Positions 11,502 to 20,932 of a DNA stretch of 64,000 nt are shown in pieces. The stretch spans positions 310,001 through 374,000 of the forward strand of contig NZ_JAKWFK010000003.1 of NCBI RefSeq assembly GCF_029522115.1, read 5' to 3'. Source of the DNA: Trinickia sp. Y13. GTDB lineage: Bacteria > Pseudomonadota > Gammaproteobacteria > Burkholderiales > Burkholderiaceae. A program made the translations under genes and the position numbers. The notes under the pieces were generated by a model. It was not told the DNA's origin, ran no database searches, and was given only the letters and a program-made list of their open reading frames with translations. Positions within the stretch are counted from its first letter, which is position 1, and every line of letters begins with the position of its first letter.

Positions 11502-13817
11502 TTGTTCAAACCTCATCGCTTTGTTCCTAAGTCGGTTGCGGTCGCGGCGCTTGCCGCTCACGGACTCGTCGCGCACGCGGCGACGGCGCCTTTCGTCGTA
11601 AAAGACATTCGGATCGAGGGCTTGCAACGGATAGAGCCCGGCACGGTGTTCTCCTATCTCCCGATCAAGCAGGGCGACACGTTTACGGACGACAAAGCGT
11701 CCGAAGCGATCCGCGCGCTTTACGCGACGGGCTTCTTTAGCGATGTGCGCATCGCCACGGAGGGCGACGTCGTCATCGTCAACGTCGCCGAACGTCCGGC
11801 CATCGGAGCCATCGATTTCTCCGGTCTGCACGAATTCGACAAGGATGCGCTCGATAAAGCGCTCAAGGGCGTCGGGTTGTCGCCGGGCCGTTACTACGAC
11901 AAGGCGCTCGTCGATCGCGCGGAGCAAGAGCTCAAGCGCCAATATTTGACGCGCGGCTTTTACGCCGCGGAAGTCACGACTACCGTCACGCCGCTCGACA
12001 GCAGCCGCGTGTCGATCTTGTTTGCCGTGAACGAAGGCCCGAGCGCGAAGATTCGCCAGGTCAATTTCATCGGCAATAAGGCGTTCAGCACGGGCACGCT
12101 GCGCAACGAAATGCAGTTGTCCACGCCGAACTGGTTCTCGTGGTACACGAAAAACGACCTTTATTCGAAAGACAAGCTCACGACCGATCTCGAAAATGTC
12201 CGTTCGTTCTATCTGAACCGCGGCTATCTCGAGTTCAACATCGAGTCGACGCAGGTGTCGATTTCGCCCGACAAGAAGGACATGTACCTCACGCTGACGG
12301 TGCACGAGGGCGAACCGTACACCGTGTCGAGCATCAAGCTGGCGGGCAATCTGCTCGATCGCGGCCCCGAGTTGCAAAAGCTCATCACGGTCAAGCCCGG
12401 CGAGCGGTTCTCGGCCGCCAAGCTGCAAGCCACGACGAAAGCGATCGTCGACAAGCTCGGTGAGTACGGTTACGCGTTTGCCAATGTCAACGCGCAGCCC
12501 GAGATCGATCAAGTGCATCACAAGGTCGCGCTGACGTTGCAGATCGATCCGAGCCGTCGCGTCTATGTCCGGCATATCAACGTGGTCGGCAATACGCGTA
12601 CGCGCGACGAAGTCGTTCGCCGCGAGATGCGTCAGCTCGAAAGCTCGTGGTTCGATTCGAGCCGCCTTGCGCTGTCGAAGGATCGGATCAACCGCCTCGG
12701 CTACTTCACCGACGTCGACGTGACGACGGTGCCCGTCGCAGGCACGGCCGACCAGGTCGACGTCGACGTCAAGGTCACGGAAAAACCGACGGGCGCAATC
12801 ACGCTCGGCGCAGGTTTCTCGTCCACCGACAAGGTGGTGCTCTCGGCCGGCATTTCGCAAGACAACGTGTTCGGCTCGGGTACGAGCTTGGCCGTCAACG
12901 TGAACACGGCGCGCACCTATCGCACGCTTACCGTCACGCAGGTGGACCCGTACTTCACGGTCGACGGCATCAAGCGGATCACGGACGTCTACTACCGCAC
13001 GACGCAGCCGCTGTACTACTCGACCAACTCGAGTTTCCGCATCATCACCGCGGGCGGCGACTTGAAGTTCGGGATTCCGTTCTCGGAAGTCGATACGGTG
13101 TTCTTCGGCGCGGGCTTCGAGCAGAACAAGCTCGATATCGATTCGACCACGCCGCAAAGCTATAAGAATTACGTCAACGAATTCGGGCGCGTCTCGAACA
13201 ACATCCCGCTGACGGTCGGCTGGTCTCGCGATGCACGCGATAGCGCACTCGTGCCGAGCCGCGGCTATTTCACGCAGGCGAATGCCGAGTACGGCACGCC
13301 GGTGGGTGCGACGCAGTACTACAAGGCCGACGTGCAAGCGCAGTATTACTACTCGTTCGCGCGGGGCTTCGTGCTCGGACTGAACTTCCAGGGCGGCTAC
13401 GGCAACGGTCTCGGCGGCAAGCCGTTCCCGATCTTCAAGAACTACTTCGCGGGCGGTATCGGTTCGGTGCGCGGCTATGAACCGAGCTCGCTCGGTCCGC
13501 GCGACACGTCGACGAACGACCCGATCGGCGGCTCGAAGATGGTCGTCGGCAATGTCGAACTCACGTTCCCGCTGCCGGGCACGGGCTACGACCGCACGCT
13601 GCGCGTGTTCACGTTCTTCGATGCCGGCAATGTGTGGGGCGATACCGCTCCGGGGATCAGCACGACCGGATCGAACGGCTTGCGTTACGGCTATGGCGTG
13701 GGTCTCGCGTGGATTTCACCGATCGGGCCGCTCAAGCTCAGCTTGGGTTTCCCGGTGCAGAAGCACAACGGCGACCAATACCAGAAATTCCAATTCCAGA
13801 TCGGGACGGCGTTCTAA
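11502..13817 (+). CDS. bamA: Outer membrane protein assembly factor BamA
   Basis: Core of the machinery that folds beta-barrel proteins into the outer membrane. A TTG start at 11502 is supported by GGGGAAG just upstream and by the signal peptide that follows, with likely cleavage after VAHA near residue 26. Five POTRA repeats fill roughly residues 30-425 and a 16-strand barrel the rest. A surface-loop VRGYEPSSLGPRD motif and a C-terminal phenylalanine (QFQIGTAF) fit the family. The 771-residue length is typical. Confidence 0.97.
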   Translation: MFKPHRFVPKSVAVAALAAHGLVAHAATAPFVVKDIRIEGLQRIEPGTVFSYLPIKQGDTFTDDKASEAIRALYATGFFSDVRIATEGDVVIVNVAERPAIGAIDFSGLHEFDKDALDKALKGVGLSPGRYYDKALVDRAEQELKRQYLTRGFYAAEVTTTVTPLDSSRVSILFAVNEGPSAKIRQVNFIGNKAFSTGTLRNEMQLSTPNWFSWYTKNDLYSKDKLTTDLENVRSFYLNRGYLEFNIESTQVSISPDKKDMYLTLTVHEGEPYTVSSIKLAGNLLDRGPELQKLITVKPGERFSAAKLQATTKAIVDKLGEYGYAFANVNAQPEIDQVHHKVALTLQIDPSRRVYVRHINVVGNTRTRDEVVRREMRQLESSWFDSSRLALSKDRINRLGYFTDVDVTTVPVAGTADQVDVDVKVTEKPTGAITLGAGFSSTDKVVLSAGISQDNVFGSGTSLAVNVNTARTYRTLTVTQVDPYFTVDGIKRITDVYYRTTQPLYYSTNSSFRIITAGGDLKFGIPFSEVDTVFFGAGFEQNKLDIDSTTPQSYKNYVNEFGRVSNNIPLTVGWSRDARDSALVPSRGYFTQANAEYGTPVGATQYYKADVQAQYYYSFARGFVLGLNFQGGYGNGLGGKPFPIFKNYFAGGIGSVRGYEPSSLGPRDTSTNDPIGGSKMVVGNVELTFPLPGTGYDRTLRVFTFFDAGNVWGDTAPGISTTGSNGLRYGYGVGLAWISPIGPLKLSLGFPVQKHNGDQYQKFQFQIGTAF

Positions 13818-13855
13818 TAGCGCGCCGCGCTCTGTCCAGCAACGAGAGGACGATT

Positions 13856-14383
13856 TTGCAAACCGGTATGTTTATCAAACGCGTGTTGGGTGTGGTGGCA
13901 CTAACGGGGGCGCTTTTGAGCGGCGTCGCGCAAGCGCAAGAGGCCCGCATCGCCGCTGTCAACTCGGACCGCATTCTGCGCGAATCCGGTGCCGCAAAAG
14001 CCGCCCAAGCCAAGCTCGAGGCGGAATTCGCCGCGCGAGACAAAGACTTGCAGGCGCTCGCGGCAAAGATGAAAAAGCTATCCGATCAGATCGACTCGAG
14101 CGGCAACTCGATGTCCGCAACGGATCGCGCGCAAAAGCAGAAGGATTTGGCCCAGCTCGACACGGATCTTCAGCGCAAACAGCGCGAGTTCCGTGAAGAC
14201 TTGAACCAGCGTCGCAACGAGGAATTGGCGGCCGTCTTGGAGAAGGCCAACAAGGTCATCAAGCAAATTGCCGAGCAGCAGCATTACGATTTGATCGTGC
14301 AAGAAGCCGTCTACGTGAGCCCGCGTATCGACATCACGGACCAGGTGCTCAAGGCGCTGGCGGGCTCGAACGGGACGAACTGA
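13856..14383 (+). CDS. skp: Periplasmic chaperone Skp (OmpH family)
   Basis: Trimeric holdase that carries unfolded outer-membrane proteins to BamA. A TTG at 13856 is five bases after GAGAGGA and is the best-placed start (175 residues); an ATG at 13868 (171 residues) is the conventional alternative. A signal peptide ends around AQAQE. The mature protein is charged and helical ([19 protein letters not shown] onwards), matching the coiled-coil tentacles. Lies between bamA and lpxD, the usual order. Confidence 0.92.
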   Translation: MQTGMFIKRVLGVVALTGALLSGVAQAQEARIAAVNSDRILRESGAAKAAQAKLEAEFAARDKDLQALAAKMKKLSDQIDSSGNSMSATDRAQKQKDLAQLDTDLQRKQREFREDLNQRRNEELAAVLEKANKVIKQIAEQQHYDLIVQEAVYVSPRIDITDQVLKALAGSNGTN

Positions 14384-14402
14384 ACGACGGAGCAGCACGG
14401 CA

Positions 14403-15476
14403 ATGGCATTGACGCTCGGGCAGATCGCCCAACGCTTAGGCGGTGAAGTCGTGGGCGATGCGACCCTGGAGGTGGCGGGCCTGGCTCCGCTCGATCAGGC
14501 TCAGGCGCATCAACTGGCGTTTCTCGCCAACCCCAAGTACCTCTCCCAGGTCGATACGACACAGGCCGGCGCGGTGTTGATCGCGCCAAGCGATCTCGAT
14601 AAGCTCGCCTCGCGCGCGGGACGCACCTTCATCGTCACGGCGAATCCTTACGCCTATTTCGCGCGAGTCGCGCAGTTGTTCATCGATTTGGCTGCGCCGA
14701 AAACGCCCGCAGGCGTGCATCCGAGCGCCGTCGTCGATCCGAGCGCGCAGGTTGCGGCCAGCGCCGTGATCGGCCCGCATGTGGTGATCGAGGCGGCGGC
14801 CGTGGTGGGCGAGCATGTGCGACTTGACGCCAACGTTACCATTGGTCGCGGCACGAGCATTGGCGAGGGCTCGCATCTTTACCCGAACGTGACGGTCTAT
14901 CACGGTTGCAACATCGGTCCGCGCGCCATCGTGCACGCGGGTGCGGTCATTGGCTCAGACGGCTTCGGTTTTGCTCCCGACTTCGTCGGCGACGGCGATG
15001 AACGCACCGGAAGCTGGGTCAAGATTCCGCAAGTGGGCGGTGTGACGATCGGCGCCGACGTCGAGATCGGCGCCAACACGACGATCGACCGCGGCGCGAT
15101 GGCCGATACGACGATCGAAGCCTGCGTGAAGATCGACAACCTCGTGCAGATCGGCCATAACTGCAAGATCGGCGCCTACACCGTGATCGCGGGTTGCGCC
15201 GGCATCGCGGGCAGCACGACGATCGGCCGTCACTGTATGATCGGCGGCGCGGTGGGCATCGCAGGGCACGTGACGCTGGCCGATTACGTGATCGTCACGG
15301 CCAAGTCGGGCGTATCGAAGTCGCTGCTCAAGCCGGGCATCTACACTAGCGCCTTCCCGGCTGTCGACCATGCGCAGTGGAACAAGAGCGCGGCGTTGAT
15401 GCGCAATCTCGATAAGCTGCGCGAGCGTATCAAAGCGCTCGAAACCACGCTTGCCCAGCGAGGGGGCGAGGTTTGA
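14403..15476 (+). CDS. lpxD: UDP-3-O-acylglucosamine N-acyltransferase
   Basis: Third step of lipid A synthesis: adds the N-linked hydroxyacyl chain. The 357-residue protein has the N-terminal uridine-binding domain (residues 1-100) followed by a left-handed beta helix of hexapeptide repeats from about residue 105 ([20 protein letters not shown] onwards). The conserved catalytic-region segment [12 protein letters not shown] is present. First of four consecutive lipid A and fatty acid genes. Confidence 0.96.
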   Translation: MALTLGQIAQRLGGEVVGDATLEVAGLAPLDQAQAHQLAFLANPKYLSQVDTTQAGAVLIAPSDLDKLASRAGRTFIVTANPYAYFARVAQLFIDLAAPKTPAGVHPSAVVDPSAQVAASAVIGPHVVIEAAAVVGEHVRLDANVTIGRGTSIGEGSHLYPNVTVYHGCNIGPRAIVHAGAVIGSDGFGFAPDFVGDGDERTGSWVKIPQVGGVTIGADVEIGANTTIDRGAMADTTIEACVKIDNLVQIGHNCKIGAYTVIAGCAGIAGSTTIGRHCMIGGAVGIAGHVTLADYVIVTAKSGVSKSLLKPGIYTSAFPAVDHAQWNKSAALMRNLDKLRERIKALETTLAQRGGEV

Positions 15477-15592
15477 GACCCACCGGCGCGCGCACTTGGC
15501 AATCGTGAGCGCCGGCAAGCCGGCGTAGTTCGCCGCGATTCGCATCCGTAGTAATTACCCGCGCGAGGCAGCTTGCGTGGAGCAGACACACC

Positions 15593-16051
15593 ATGAGCAC
15601 TGAAAAAATCAATCTCGACATTCACCAGATTCTTAAGCTGCTGCCGCATCGCTATCCGATCCTGCTCGTGGACCGGGTGTTGGAACTCGAGCCGCACACG
15701 CGCATCAAGGCGCTCAAGAACGTGTCGATCAACGAACCCTACTTCATGGGGCATTTTCCGCAGCGCCCCGTGATGCCCGGCGTGCTGATCATGGAGGCGC
15801 TCGCGCAGACGGCGGCGCTCCTGACCTTCGCCGAGGAACCGCACGATCCCGAAACGACGCTGTACTACTTCGTCGGCATCGATGGGGCGCGCTTCAAGCG
15901 CGTCGTCGAACCGGGCGATCAGCTGATTCTCAATGCGACGTTCGAGCGCCGCATGCGGAACATTTGGAAATTCAAAGCCCACGCGGAAGTCGACGGCGTG
16001 ATCGCCGCCGAAGCCGAGTTGATGTGTACGGTCAAGCACACGAACGAGTGA
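15593..16051 (+). CDS. fabZ: 3-Hydroxyacyl-[ACP] dehydratase
   Basis: Dehydrates beta-hydroxyacyl-ACP in fatty acid elongation, competing with LpxA/LpxD for the same substrates. 152 residues in the hot-dog fold. [13 protein letters not shown] is followed by the catalytic region [20 protein letters not shown], with H54 and E68 as the expected catalytic pair. Located between lpxD and lpxA, as is usual. Confidence 0.97.
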   Translation: MSTEKINLDIHQILKLLPHRYPILLVDRVLELEPHTRIKALKNVSINEPYFMGHFPQRPVMPGVLIMEALAQTAALLTFAEEPHDPETTLYYFVGIDGARFKRVVEPGDQLILNATFERRMRNIWKFKAHAEVDGVIAAEAELMCTVKHTNE

Positions 16052-16067
16052 GAAGGGCCAAGAACGC

Positions 16068-16856
16068 ATGAGCAGGATTCATCCCACCGCGATCATCGAG
16101 CCGGGCGCGCAACTCGGAGAAGACGTCGAGATCGGCCCCTATGCGATCGTCGGCGCCAACGTGACGATTGGCGCTCGTACGACCGTCGGCTCGCACAGTG
16201 TCATCGAAGGCCATACGACGATCGGCGCCGATAACCGGATCGGACACTACGCGTCCGTCGGCGGCCGCCCGCAAGACATGAAGTACCAAGGCGAACCGAC
16301 TCGGCTCGTCATTGGCGATCGCAACACGATTCGCGAGTTCACCACGATCCACACGGGCACCGTGCAGGACGGCGGCGTGACGACGCTTGGCGACGACAAC
16401 TGGATCATGGCGTATGTCCACGTCGGGCACGATTGCCACGTCGGCAGCCATGTGATTTTGTCCAGCAACGCGCAGATGGCGGGGCACGTCATCATCGGCG
16501 ACTTTGCGATCGTGGGCGGCATGTCCGGCGTCCATCAGTTCGTGAAGATCGGCGAGCACTCGATGCTCGGCGGCGCATCGGCGCTGGTGCAGGACATTCC
16601 GCCTTTCGTGATCGCCGCGGGCAACAAGGCCGAGCCGCATGGCATCAACGTCGAAGGGCTGCGGCGACGCGGCTTCTCTGCCGATGCGATCTCCGCATTG
16701 CGCAGTGCCTACAGGCTGCTTTACAAGAACGGCCTGTCGCTCGAAGAGGCGAAGGCACAGCTCACGGAACTGGCATCGGCGGGCGGGGACGGCGACGAGC
16801 CTGTGCGCAAGCTCATCACGTTCATCGAATCGTCGCAGCGCGGCATCATTCGCTAG
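16068..16856 (+). CDS. lpxA: UDP-N-acetylglucosamine O-acyltransferase
   Basis: First step of lipid A synthesis: transfers 3-hydroxyacyl from ACP to UDP-GlcNAc. 262 residues with N-terminal hexapeptide repeats ([20 protein letters not shown] onwards) and a helical C-terminal domain. H121 in [13 protein letters not shown] is the likely catalytic base. Starts 16 bases after fabZ and ends 3 bases before lpxB. Confidence 0.97.
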   Translation: MSRIHPTAIIEPGAQLGEDVEIGPYAIVGANVTIGARTTVGSHSVIEGHTTIGADNRIGHYASVGGRPQDMKYQGEPTRLVIGDRNTIREFTTIHTGTVQDGGVTTLGDDNWIMAYVHVGHDCHVGSHVILSSNAQMAGHVIIGDFAIVGGMSGVHQFVKIGEHSMLGGASALVQDIPPFVIAAGNKAEPHGINVEGLRRRGFSADAISALRSAYRLLYKNGLSLEEAKAQLTELASAGGDGDEPVRKLITFIESSQRGIIR

Positions 16857-16859
16857 GCA

Positions 16860-18029
16860 ATGACGCCTCAATCGAATGCGCCGCGCATCGCCATGGTTGC
16901 CGGCGAGCCGTCGGGCGATTTGTTGGCGGCCTCGCTGCTCGGCGGCCTCGTGCGCCGGTTGCCAGAGGGCACGCGCTACTTCGGCATCGGCGGCCCGCGC
17001 ATGGCGGCGCAGGGCTTCGAGGCGCATTGGCCGATGGAAAAGCTCTCCGTCCGGGGCTACGTCGAAGCGCTGCGCCATATCCCCGAAATTCTCGGCATCC
17101 GCAACGAACTGAAGCGCCAATTGCTGGCCGAGCCGCCGCACGCATTCATCGGTGTCGATGCGCCCGATTTCAACTTCGGACTCGAGCAAGCGCTACGCCG
17201 GGCGGGAATCCCGACGATTCATTTCGTTTGCCCGTCGTTCTGGGCGTGGCGCGGGGGGCGCATCAAAACGATCGCGAGAGCGGTCGATCACATGCTTTGC
17301 GTGTTTCCGTTCGAAACGGCGTTGCTCGAAAAAGCTCACGTGCCGGCCACCTACGTCGGCCACCCTCTCGCGGATGAAATCCCGCTGGAACCTGATGTCG
17401 CCGGTGCGCGCGCCATGCTGGGTCTGCCCGCCGCAGGGCCTGTCGTGGCAGTGCTGCCGGGCAGTCGACGCTCGGAAATCGGCCTGATCGGCCCTACGTT
17501 TTTCGAGGCGATGGCGATCATGCAGCGTCGCGAGCCAGGTTTGCGGTTCGTCATGCCGGCGGCCACGCCCGCGCTGCGCGCGCTGCTGCAACCGCTCGTG
17601 GCCGCGCATCCCGAACTAGCCCTGACGATCACCGATGGCGACGCGCAACGCGCAATGACCGCTGCCGATGCCGTGCTCGTCAAGAGCGGCACGGTCACGC
17701 TGGAAGCCGCGCTGCTGAAGAAGCCGATGGTGATTTCGTACAAGGTGCCCTGGCTAACGGGGCAGATCATGCGCCGGCAAGGATATTTGCCGTACGTCGG
17801 GTTGCCGAATATCTTGGCGGGCCGCTTCATCGTTCCGGAACTGCTGCAGCATTTCGCGACACCCGAGGCGCTCGCGGACGCCGTGCTCGTCCAGTTGCAC
17901 GACGATGCGAATCGGCGCACGCTGACCGACATCTTCACGCAGATGCATTTGACGTTGCGCAGGAACACGGCCGAATGTGCGGCCGAAGCCGTCGCGCGCG
18001 TCATCGAAGCGAGGAAGCCGCGGCTATGA
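16860..18029 (+). CDS. lpxB: Lipid-A-disaccharide synthase
   Basis: Peripheral membrane GT-B glycosyltransferase (family GT19) joining UDP-2,3-diacylglucosamine to lipid X. 389 residues. The N-terminus [13 protein letters not shown], the middle [16 protein letters not shown] and the C-terminal [19 protein letters not shown] motifs are all recognisable. The stop overlaps the rnhB start as ATGA, indicating coupled translation. Confidence 0.97.
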   Translation: MTPQSNAPRIAMVAGEPSGDLLAASLLGGLVRRLPEGTRYFGIGGPRMAAQGFEAHWPMEKLSVRGYVEALRHIPEILGIRNELKRQLLAEPPHAFIGVDAPDFNFGLEQALRRAGIPTIHFVCPSFWAWRGGRIKTIARAVDHMLCVFPFETALLEKAHVPATYVGHPLADEIPLEPDVAGARAMLGLPAAGPVVAVLPGSRRSEIGLIGPTFFEAMAIMQRREPGLRFVMPAATPALRALLQPLVAAHPELALTITDGDAQRAMTAADAVLVKSGTVTLEAALLKKPMVISYKVPWLTGQIMRRQGYLPYVGLPNILAGRFIVPELLQHFATPEALADAVLVQLHDDANRRTLTDIFTQMHLTLRRNTAECAAEAVARVIEARKPRL

Positions 18030-18856
18030 CGACTTCGCGACCATCGCGCGCAAAACAGGGGAGCGATACTGCCGATGCGCCCGCCAGTGTGCGGTCGCGC
18101 GGCACGCCGCGCACCGCGTCGGCGCAAAGCCCGCTCAATTTCGATTCGCCGCTCGACATCGTCTGCGGCGTGGATGAAGCCGGCCGTGGGCCGTTGGCCG
18201 GGCCCGTCGTTGCCGCGGCTGTCATCTTGGATCCGACGCGCCGCATCCGAGGGCTCGACGATTCCAAAGCGCTGACGGCGAAAAAGCGTGAGGCGCTCTA
18301 CGAGAAGATCGTCGAGCGTTCGCTGGCTTTTTGTGTGGCTTCGGCGAGCGTCGAGGAAATCGACCGGCTCAATATCTTGCATGCGACGATGTTGGCGATG
18401 AAGCGGGCCGTCGAGGGCCTGTCGATCATGCCGACGCTGGCTCGTATCGACGGCAATCGCTGTCCGGTGCTCGCCGTGCGCAGCGAAGCGGTGATCGGCG
18501 GCGACGCGCTCGTGCCGGCCATTTCGGCTGCCTCGATACTGGCCAAAGTCACGCGCGACCGGATGTTGCAGGAACTGCACGCGCAGTTTCCGATGTACGG
18601 TTTCGATGCGCATGTCGGCTATGGCACCCCTCGGCATTTGGCGGCCCTCGACGAACATGGGCCGTGCGAGCATCATCGGCGCTCGTTCGCCCCGGTGCGC
18701 GCCGCGTTCGAACAGCGGGGCATCCGCGTAACGCTGCCGAGCGGGGCGAGCGCGGTAGAGGTCGAGGAGGCCGTCCACGCTGACGCCTTCGACGAAACCG
18801 CGCTGTACGACCAAGCGTTCGGCGCCGATACCGAGGGCGTGGGCGCCGACCAATGA
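18026..18856 (+). CDS. rnhB: Ribonuclease HII
   Basis: Cleaves RNA in RNA-DNA hybrids and removes misincorporated ribonucleotides. The ATG at 18026 overlaps the lpxB stop by four bases. Catalytic acidic residues are visible: D50 and E51 in [13 protein letters not shown] and D142 in RIDGNRCP. At 276 residues it is longer than the usual 200-215, with about 40 extra residues at the N-terminus (low-complexity, Ser/Arg/Ala-rich) and about 45 acidic residues at the C-terminus. Both extensions are probably disordered. Confidence 0.95.
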   Translation: MTTSRPSRAKQGSDTADAPASVRSRGTPRTASAQSPLNFDSPLDIVCGVDEAGRGPLAGPVVAAAVILDPTRRIRGLDDSKALTAKKREALYEKIVERSLAFCVASASVEEIDRLNILHATMLAMKRAVEGLSIMPTLARIDGNRCPVLAVRSEAVIGGDALVPAISAASILAKVTRDRMLQELHAQFPMYGFDAHVGYGTPRHLAALDEHGPCEHHRRSFAPVRAAFEQRGIRVTLPSGASAVEVEEAVHADAFDETALYDQAFGADTEGVGADQ

Positions 18857-18862
18857 GTCGAC

Positions 18863-18905
18863 GCGCTCGCCTTCGAATGGCGGCGAGCGTGTTTCAAGTT
18901 CTTAG
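18863..18905 (+). terminator. Possible terminator after rnhB
   Basis: CGCTCGCC (18864-18871) pairs with GGCGAGCG (18882-18889) across a ten-base loop and is followed by a broken T-rich tail. It falls at the apparent end of the long gene train. The tail is weak, so confidence is moderate. Confidence 0.4.
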
Positions 18906-18941
18906 GCCTCAAAAAAGGCCGTCTCTCTGGCTGCCAATCTC

Positions 18942-19727
18942 GTGAAAGCGATCACCTCGCGCGACAACCCGCTCTATAAGCGCCTCAAGGCGCTGGCTGC
19001 TTCGACGCATCATCAGAAAAAGAGCGGCCGGGCGCTGCTGGAAGGCTTTCATCTTGCGTCGGCCTACCTGGACGTAGCCGGTCAGCCCGAAACCTGCGTC
19101 GTCACCGATGGGGCGTTGCAGCACGACGAGGCGCAGGCGATCGTCGCGCGTGTCGATGCCGAGCGCATCGTCACGCTGCCCGATGCGCTATTCGGGCAGT
19201 TATCGAACGTCGTTAATGGCGTGGGCATGCTATTCGTCGTGAGCAAGCTCTGCGCGCCGCTGCCCGAGCGCGTGGACACGACCTGCATCGTGTTGGATGG
19301 CGTGCAAGACGCGGGCAACGTGGGATCGATTCTGCGCAGCGCCGCGGCTGCGGGCGTCAAGCAGGTGTTTTGCGCGCCGGGGACGGCTTATGCATGGTCG
19401 TCGAAGGTGTTGCGTTCGGGAATGGGCGCGCATTTCCTGCTCGATGTGCATGAAGACGTCGACGCCGCAACGCTGATGCCTCGCCTGGCCATCCCCGCGG
19501 CCATGACCGACTCGCATGCGCCGCAGGCGCTTTACGATTGCGATTTGGCCGGCCCGATCGCGTGGATTTTCGGCAACGAAGGGGCGGGCGTCTCGGCGGC
19601 GTGGCGGGCGGCAGTCGCTTATCGCGTGACGATTCCTCAGCCCGGCGGCATGGAGTCGCTCAATGTGGCGGCGGCTGCGGCGATTTGTCTTTTCGAGCAG
19701 TGCCGCCAGCAGCGCATTTCCCGCTGA
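18942..19727 (+). CDS. TrmH/SpoU-family RNA 2'-O-methyltransferase
   Basis: SPOUT-fold SAM-dependent methyltransferase acting on rRNA or tRNA; the exact target is not fixed by sequence. The N-terminal substrate-binding part (SRDNPLYKRLKALAASTHHQ) leads to the three family motifs: LDGVQDAGNVGSILRSAAAAG, WIFGNEGAGVS and IPQPGGMESLNVAAAAAI. 261 residues from a GTG start with a poor ribosome-binding site. Convergent with ppsR. Confidence 0.88.
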   Translation: MKAITSRDNPLYKRLKALAASTHHQKKSGRALLEGFHLASAYLDVAGQPETCVVTDGALQHDEAQAIVARVDAERIVTLPDALFGQLSNVVNGVGMLFVVSKLCAPLPERVDTTCIVLDGVQDAGNVGSILRSAAAAGVKQVFCAPGTAYAWSSKVLRSGMGAHFLLDVHEDVDAATLMPRLAIPAAMTDSHAPQALYDCDLAGPIAWIFGNEGAGVSAAWRAAVAYRVTIPQPGGMESLNVAAAAAICLFEQCRQQRISR

Positions 19728-19739
19728 TCGCTTTGCACA

Positions 19740-19770
19740 CCGGCCTGCACGCGCACCGGCGTGCGGCCGG
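19740..19770. other. GC-rich hairpin between convergent genes
   Basis: CCGGCCTGCACGC (19740-19752) pairs with GCGTGCGGCCGG (19759-19770) with one bulged T and a six-base loop. It sits in the 100-base gap between the methyltransferase gene and ppsR, which face each other. No T run follows, so it is not a canonical terminator. Confidence 0.35.
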
Positions 19771-19827
19771 CACGGCATTCGACCGCTGGGCGCGAACCCG
19801 CACTGCGCCCGCGCTTTCGCCGCTCAC

Positions 19828-20643
19828 TCAATACGTGGGCCGGTCGAGCTTGATTTCCTGCAGGATCGTCGTCGCGATTTCCTCGATCGACTTATGCGTC
19901 GAGGACAGCCATTTGATCCCTTCGCGCCGCATCAGCGCTTCGGCCTCGTTGATCTCGTAACGGCAATTTTCGGGCGCAGCGTACTTGCTGCCGGGGCGGC
20001 GTTCGTTGCGGATTTCCGATAGACGTTGCGGGTCGATCGATAGGCCGAACAACTTGTCCCGGTGCGCGAGCAGCGGGGTGGGCAGTTTGCCGCGCTCGAA
20101 ATCTTCGGGAATGAGCGGATAGTTGGCTGCCTTGACGCCGTATTGCATCGCGAGATAGAGGCTCGTGGGCGTCTTGCCGCTGCGCGAGACGCCCACGAGG
20201 ATCACGTCGGCGCCGGCCAGATTGCGGTTGGACTGCCCGTCGTCGTGCGCAAGCGAAAAGTTGATCGCCTCGATCCGTGTCTTGTATTCCTCGGTGTCCG
20301 CGTTCTGGTGCCCGCGCCCGATGGCGTGCGTCGACTTCATTTCGAGCTCTTGCTCGAGCGGCTCGACGAACTGCTGGAAGATGTCGAGCACGAGGGCGTT
20401 GGAGTTCTTGACGACCGCGTTGGACGCGCTATCGACGAGTGTCGTGAAGACGATCGGCCGGCGACCGTCGAGTTCGGCCGATTCGCTGATCTTTTCGATC
20501 GTGGCGTACGCTTTGTCGACCGAATCGACGAACGGCACCCGGACGAGGCGGAATTTCTGATCGAATTGGGACAGGATCGAGTGCGCGAACGTTTCGGCGG
20601 TGATCCCCGTTCCGTCGGAGACGATAAATACGGTAGGCGGCAT
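19828..20643 (-). CDS. ppsR: PEP synthase regulatory kinase/pyrophosphorylase (DUF299)
   Basis: Bifunctional regulator that inactivates PEP synthase by ADP-dependent phosphorylation of a threonine and reactivates it by phosphorolysis. 271 residues. The N-terminus FIVSDGTGITAETFAHSIL is diagnostic of the family and a P-loop-like GVSRSGKTPTS lies at 151-161. Divergent from ppsA, the gene for its target enzyme, which makes the assignment secure. Confidence 0.95.
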   Translation of the reverse strand: MPPTVFIVSDGTGITAETFAHSILSQFDQKFRLVRVPFVDSVDKAYATIEKISESAELDGRRPIVFTTLVDSASNAVVKNSNALVLDIFQQFVEPLEQELEMKSTHAIGRGHQNADTEEYKTRIEAINFSLAHDDGQSNRNLAGADVILVGVSRSGKTPTSLYLAMQYGVKAANYPLIPEDFERGKLPTPLLAHRDKLFGLSIDPQRLSEIRNERRPGSKYAAPENCRYEINEAEALMRREGIKWLSSTHKSIEEIATTILQEIKLDRPTY

Positions 20644-20781
20644 CGGCTAACGCTTCTGAAAGCAGCGGGCGCTGCGGGAGGAAACGCGATTTTCGCGCGT
20701 TTTCGCGAGCAGTGTGCCGGCGTTTGACATGCGACCGTCACAGCAGAGCGGGCGGCCGGTTAGAAGCAGGGTAGAATAGCG

Positions 20782-20844
20782 GCAACCTGTTGGATAAGCA
20801 ATTGCAATCGGCGATGCGAAGCGATTGCTTCTCCAACAGGTTGC
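20782..20844 (+). promoter_or_regulatory. Long inverted repeat upstream of ppsA
   Basis: GCAACCTGTTGGA (20782-20794) is exactly complementary to TCCAACAGGTTGC (20832-20844). After one mismatch the stem continues with AAGCAATTGC (20796-20805) against GCGATTGCTT (20821-20830), one mismatch. The 24-pair stem closes on a 15-base loop. A possible -10 (TAGAAT, 20772-20777), with no convincing -35, would put the hairpin at the 5' end of the ppsA transcript, 88 bases before the start codon. Confidence 0.6.
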
Positions 20845-20932
20845 GCGTGCTGCGCGTCCCCGGGTCCCAATGGCCCGCGCGCACCAAGCCCACACGCGCG
20901 ACCGAGTATTTTTTTCACACTTAGGGGCTTGT

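Noticed and set aside
11418-13337. 639-codon open frame on the minus strand
   Set aside because: Antisense to bamA; Arg/His/Asp-rich mirror translation with no motifs.
20724-20729. TTGACA as a ppsA -35 element
   Set aside because: No -10 lies 15-19 bases downstream; the nearest candidate (20772) is over 40 bases away.
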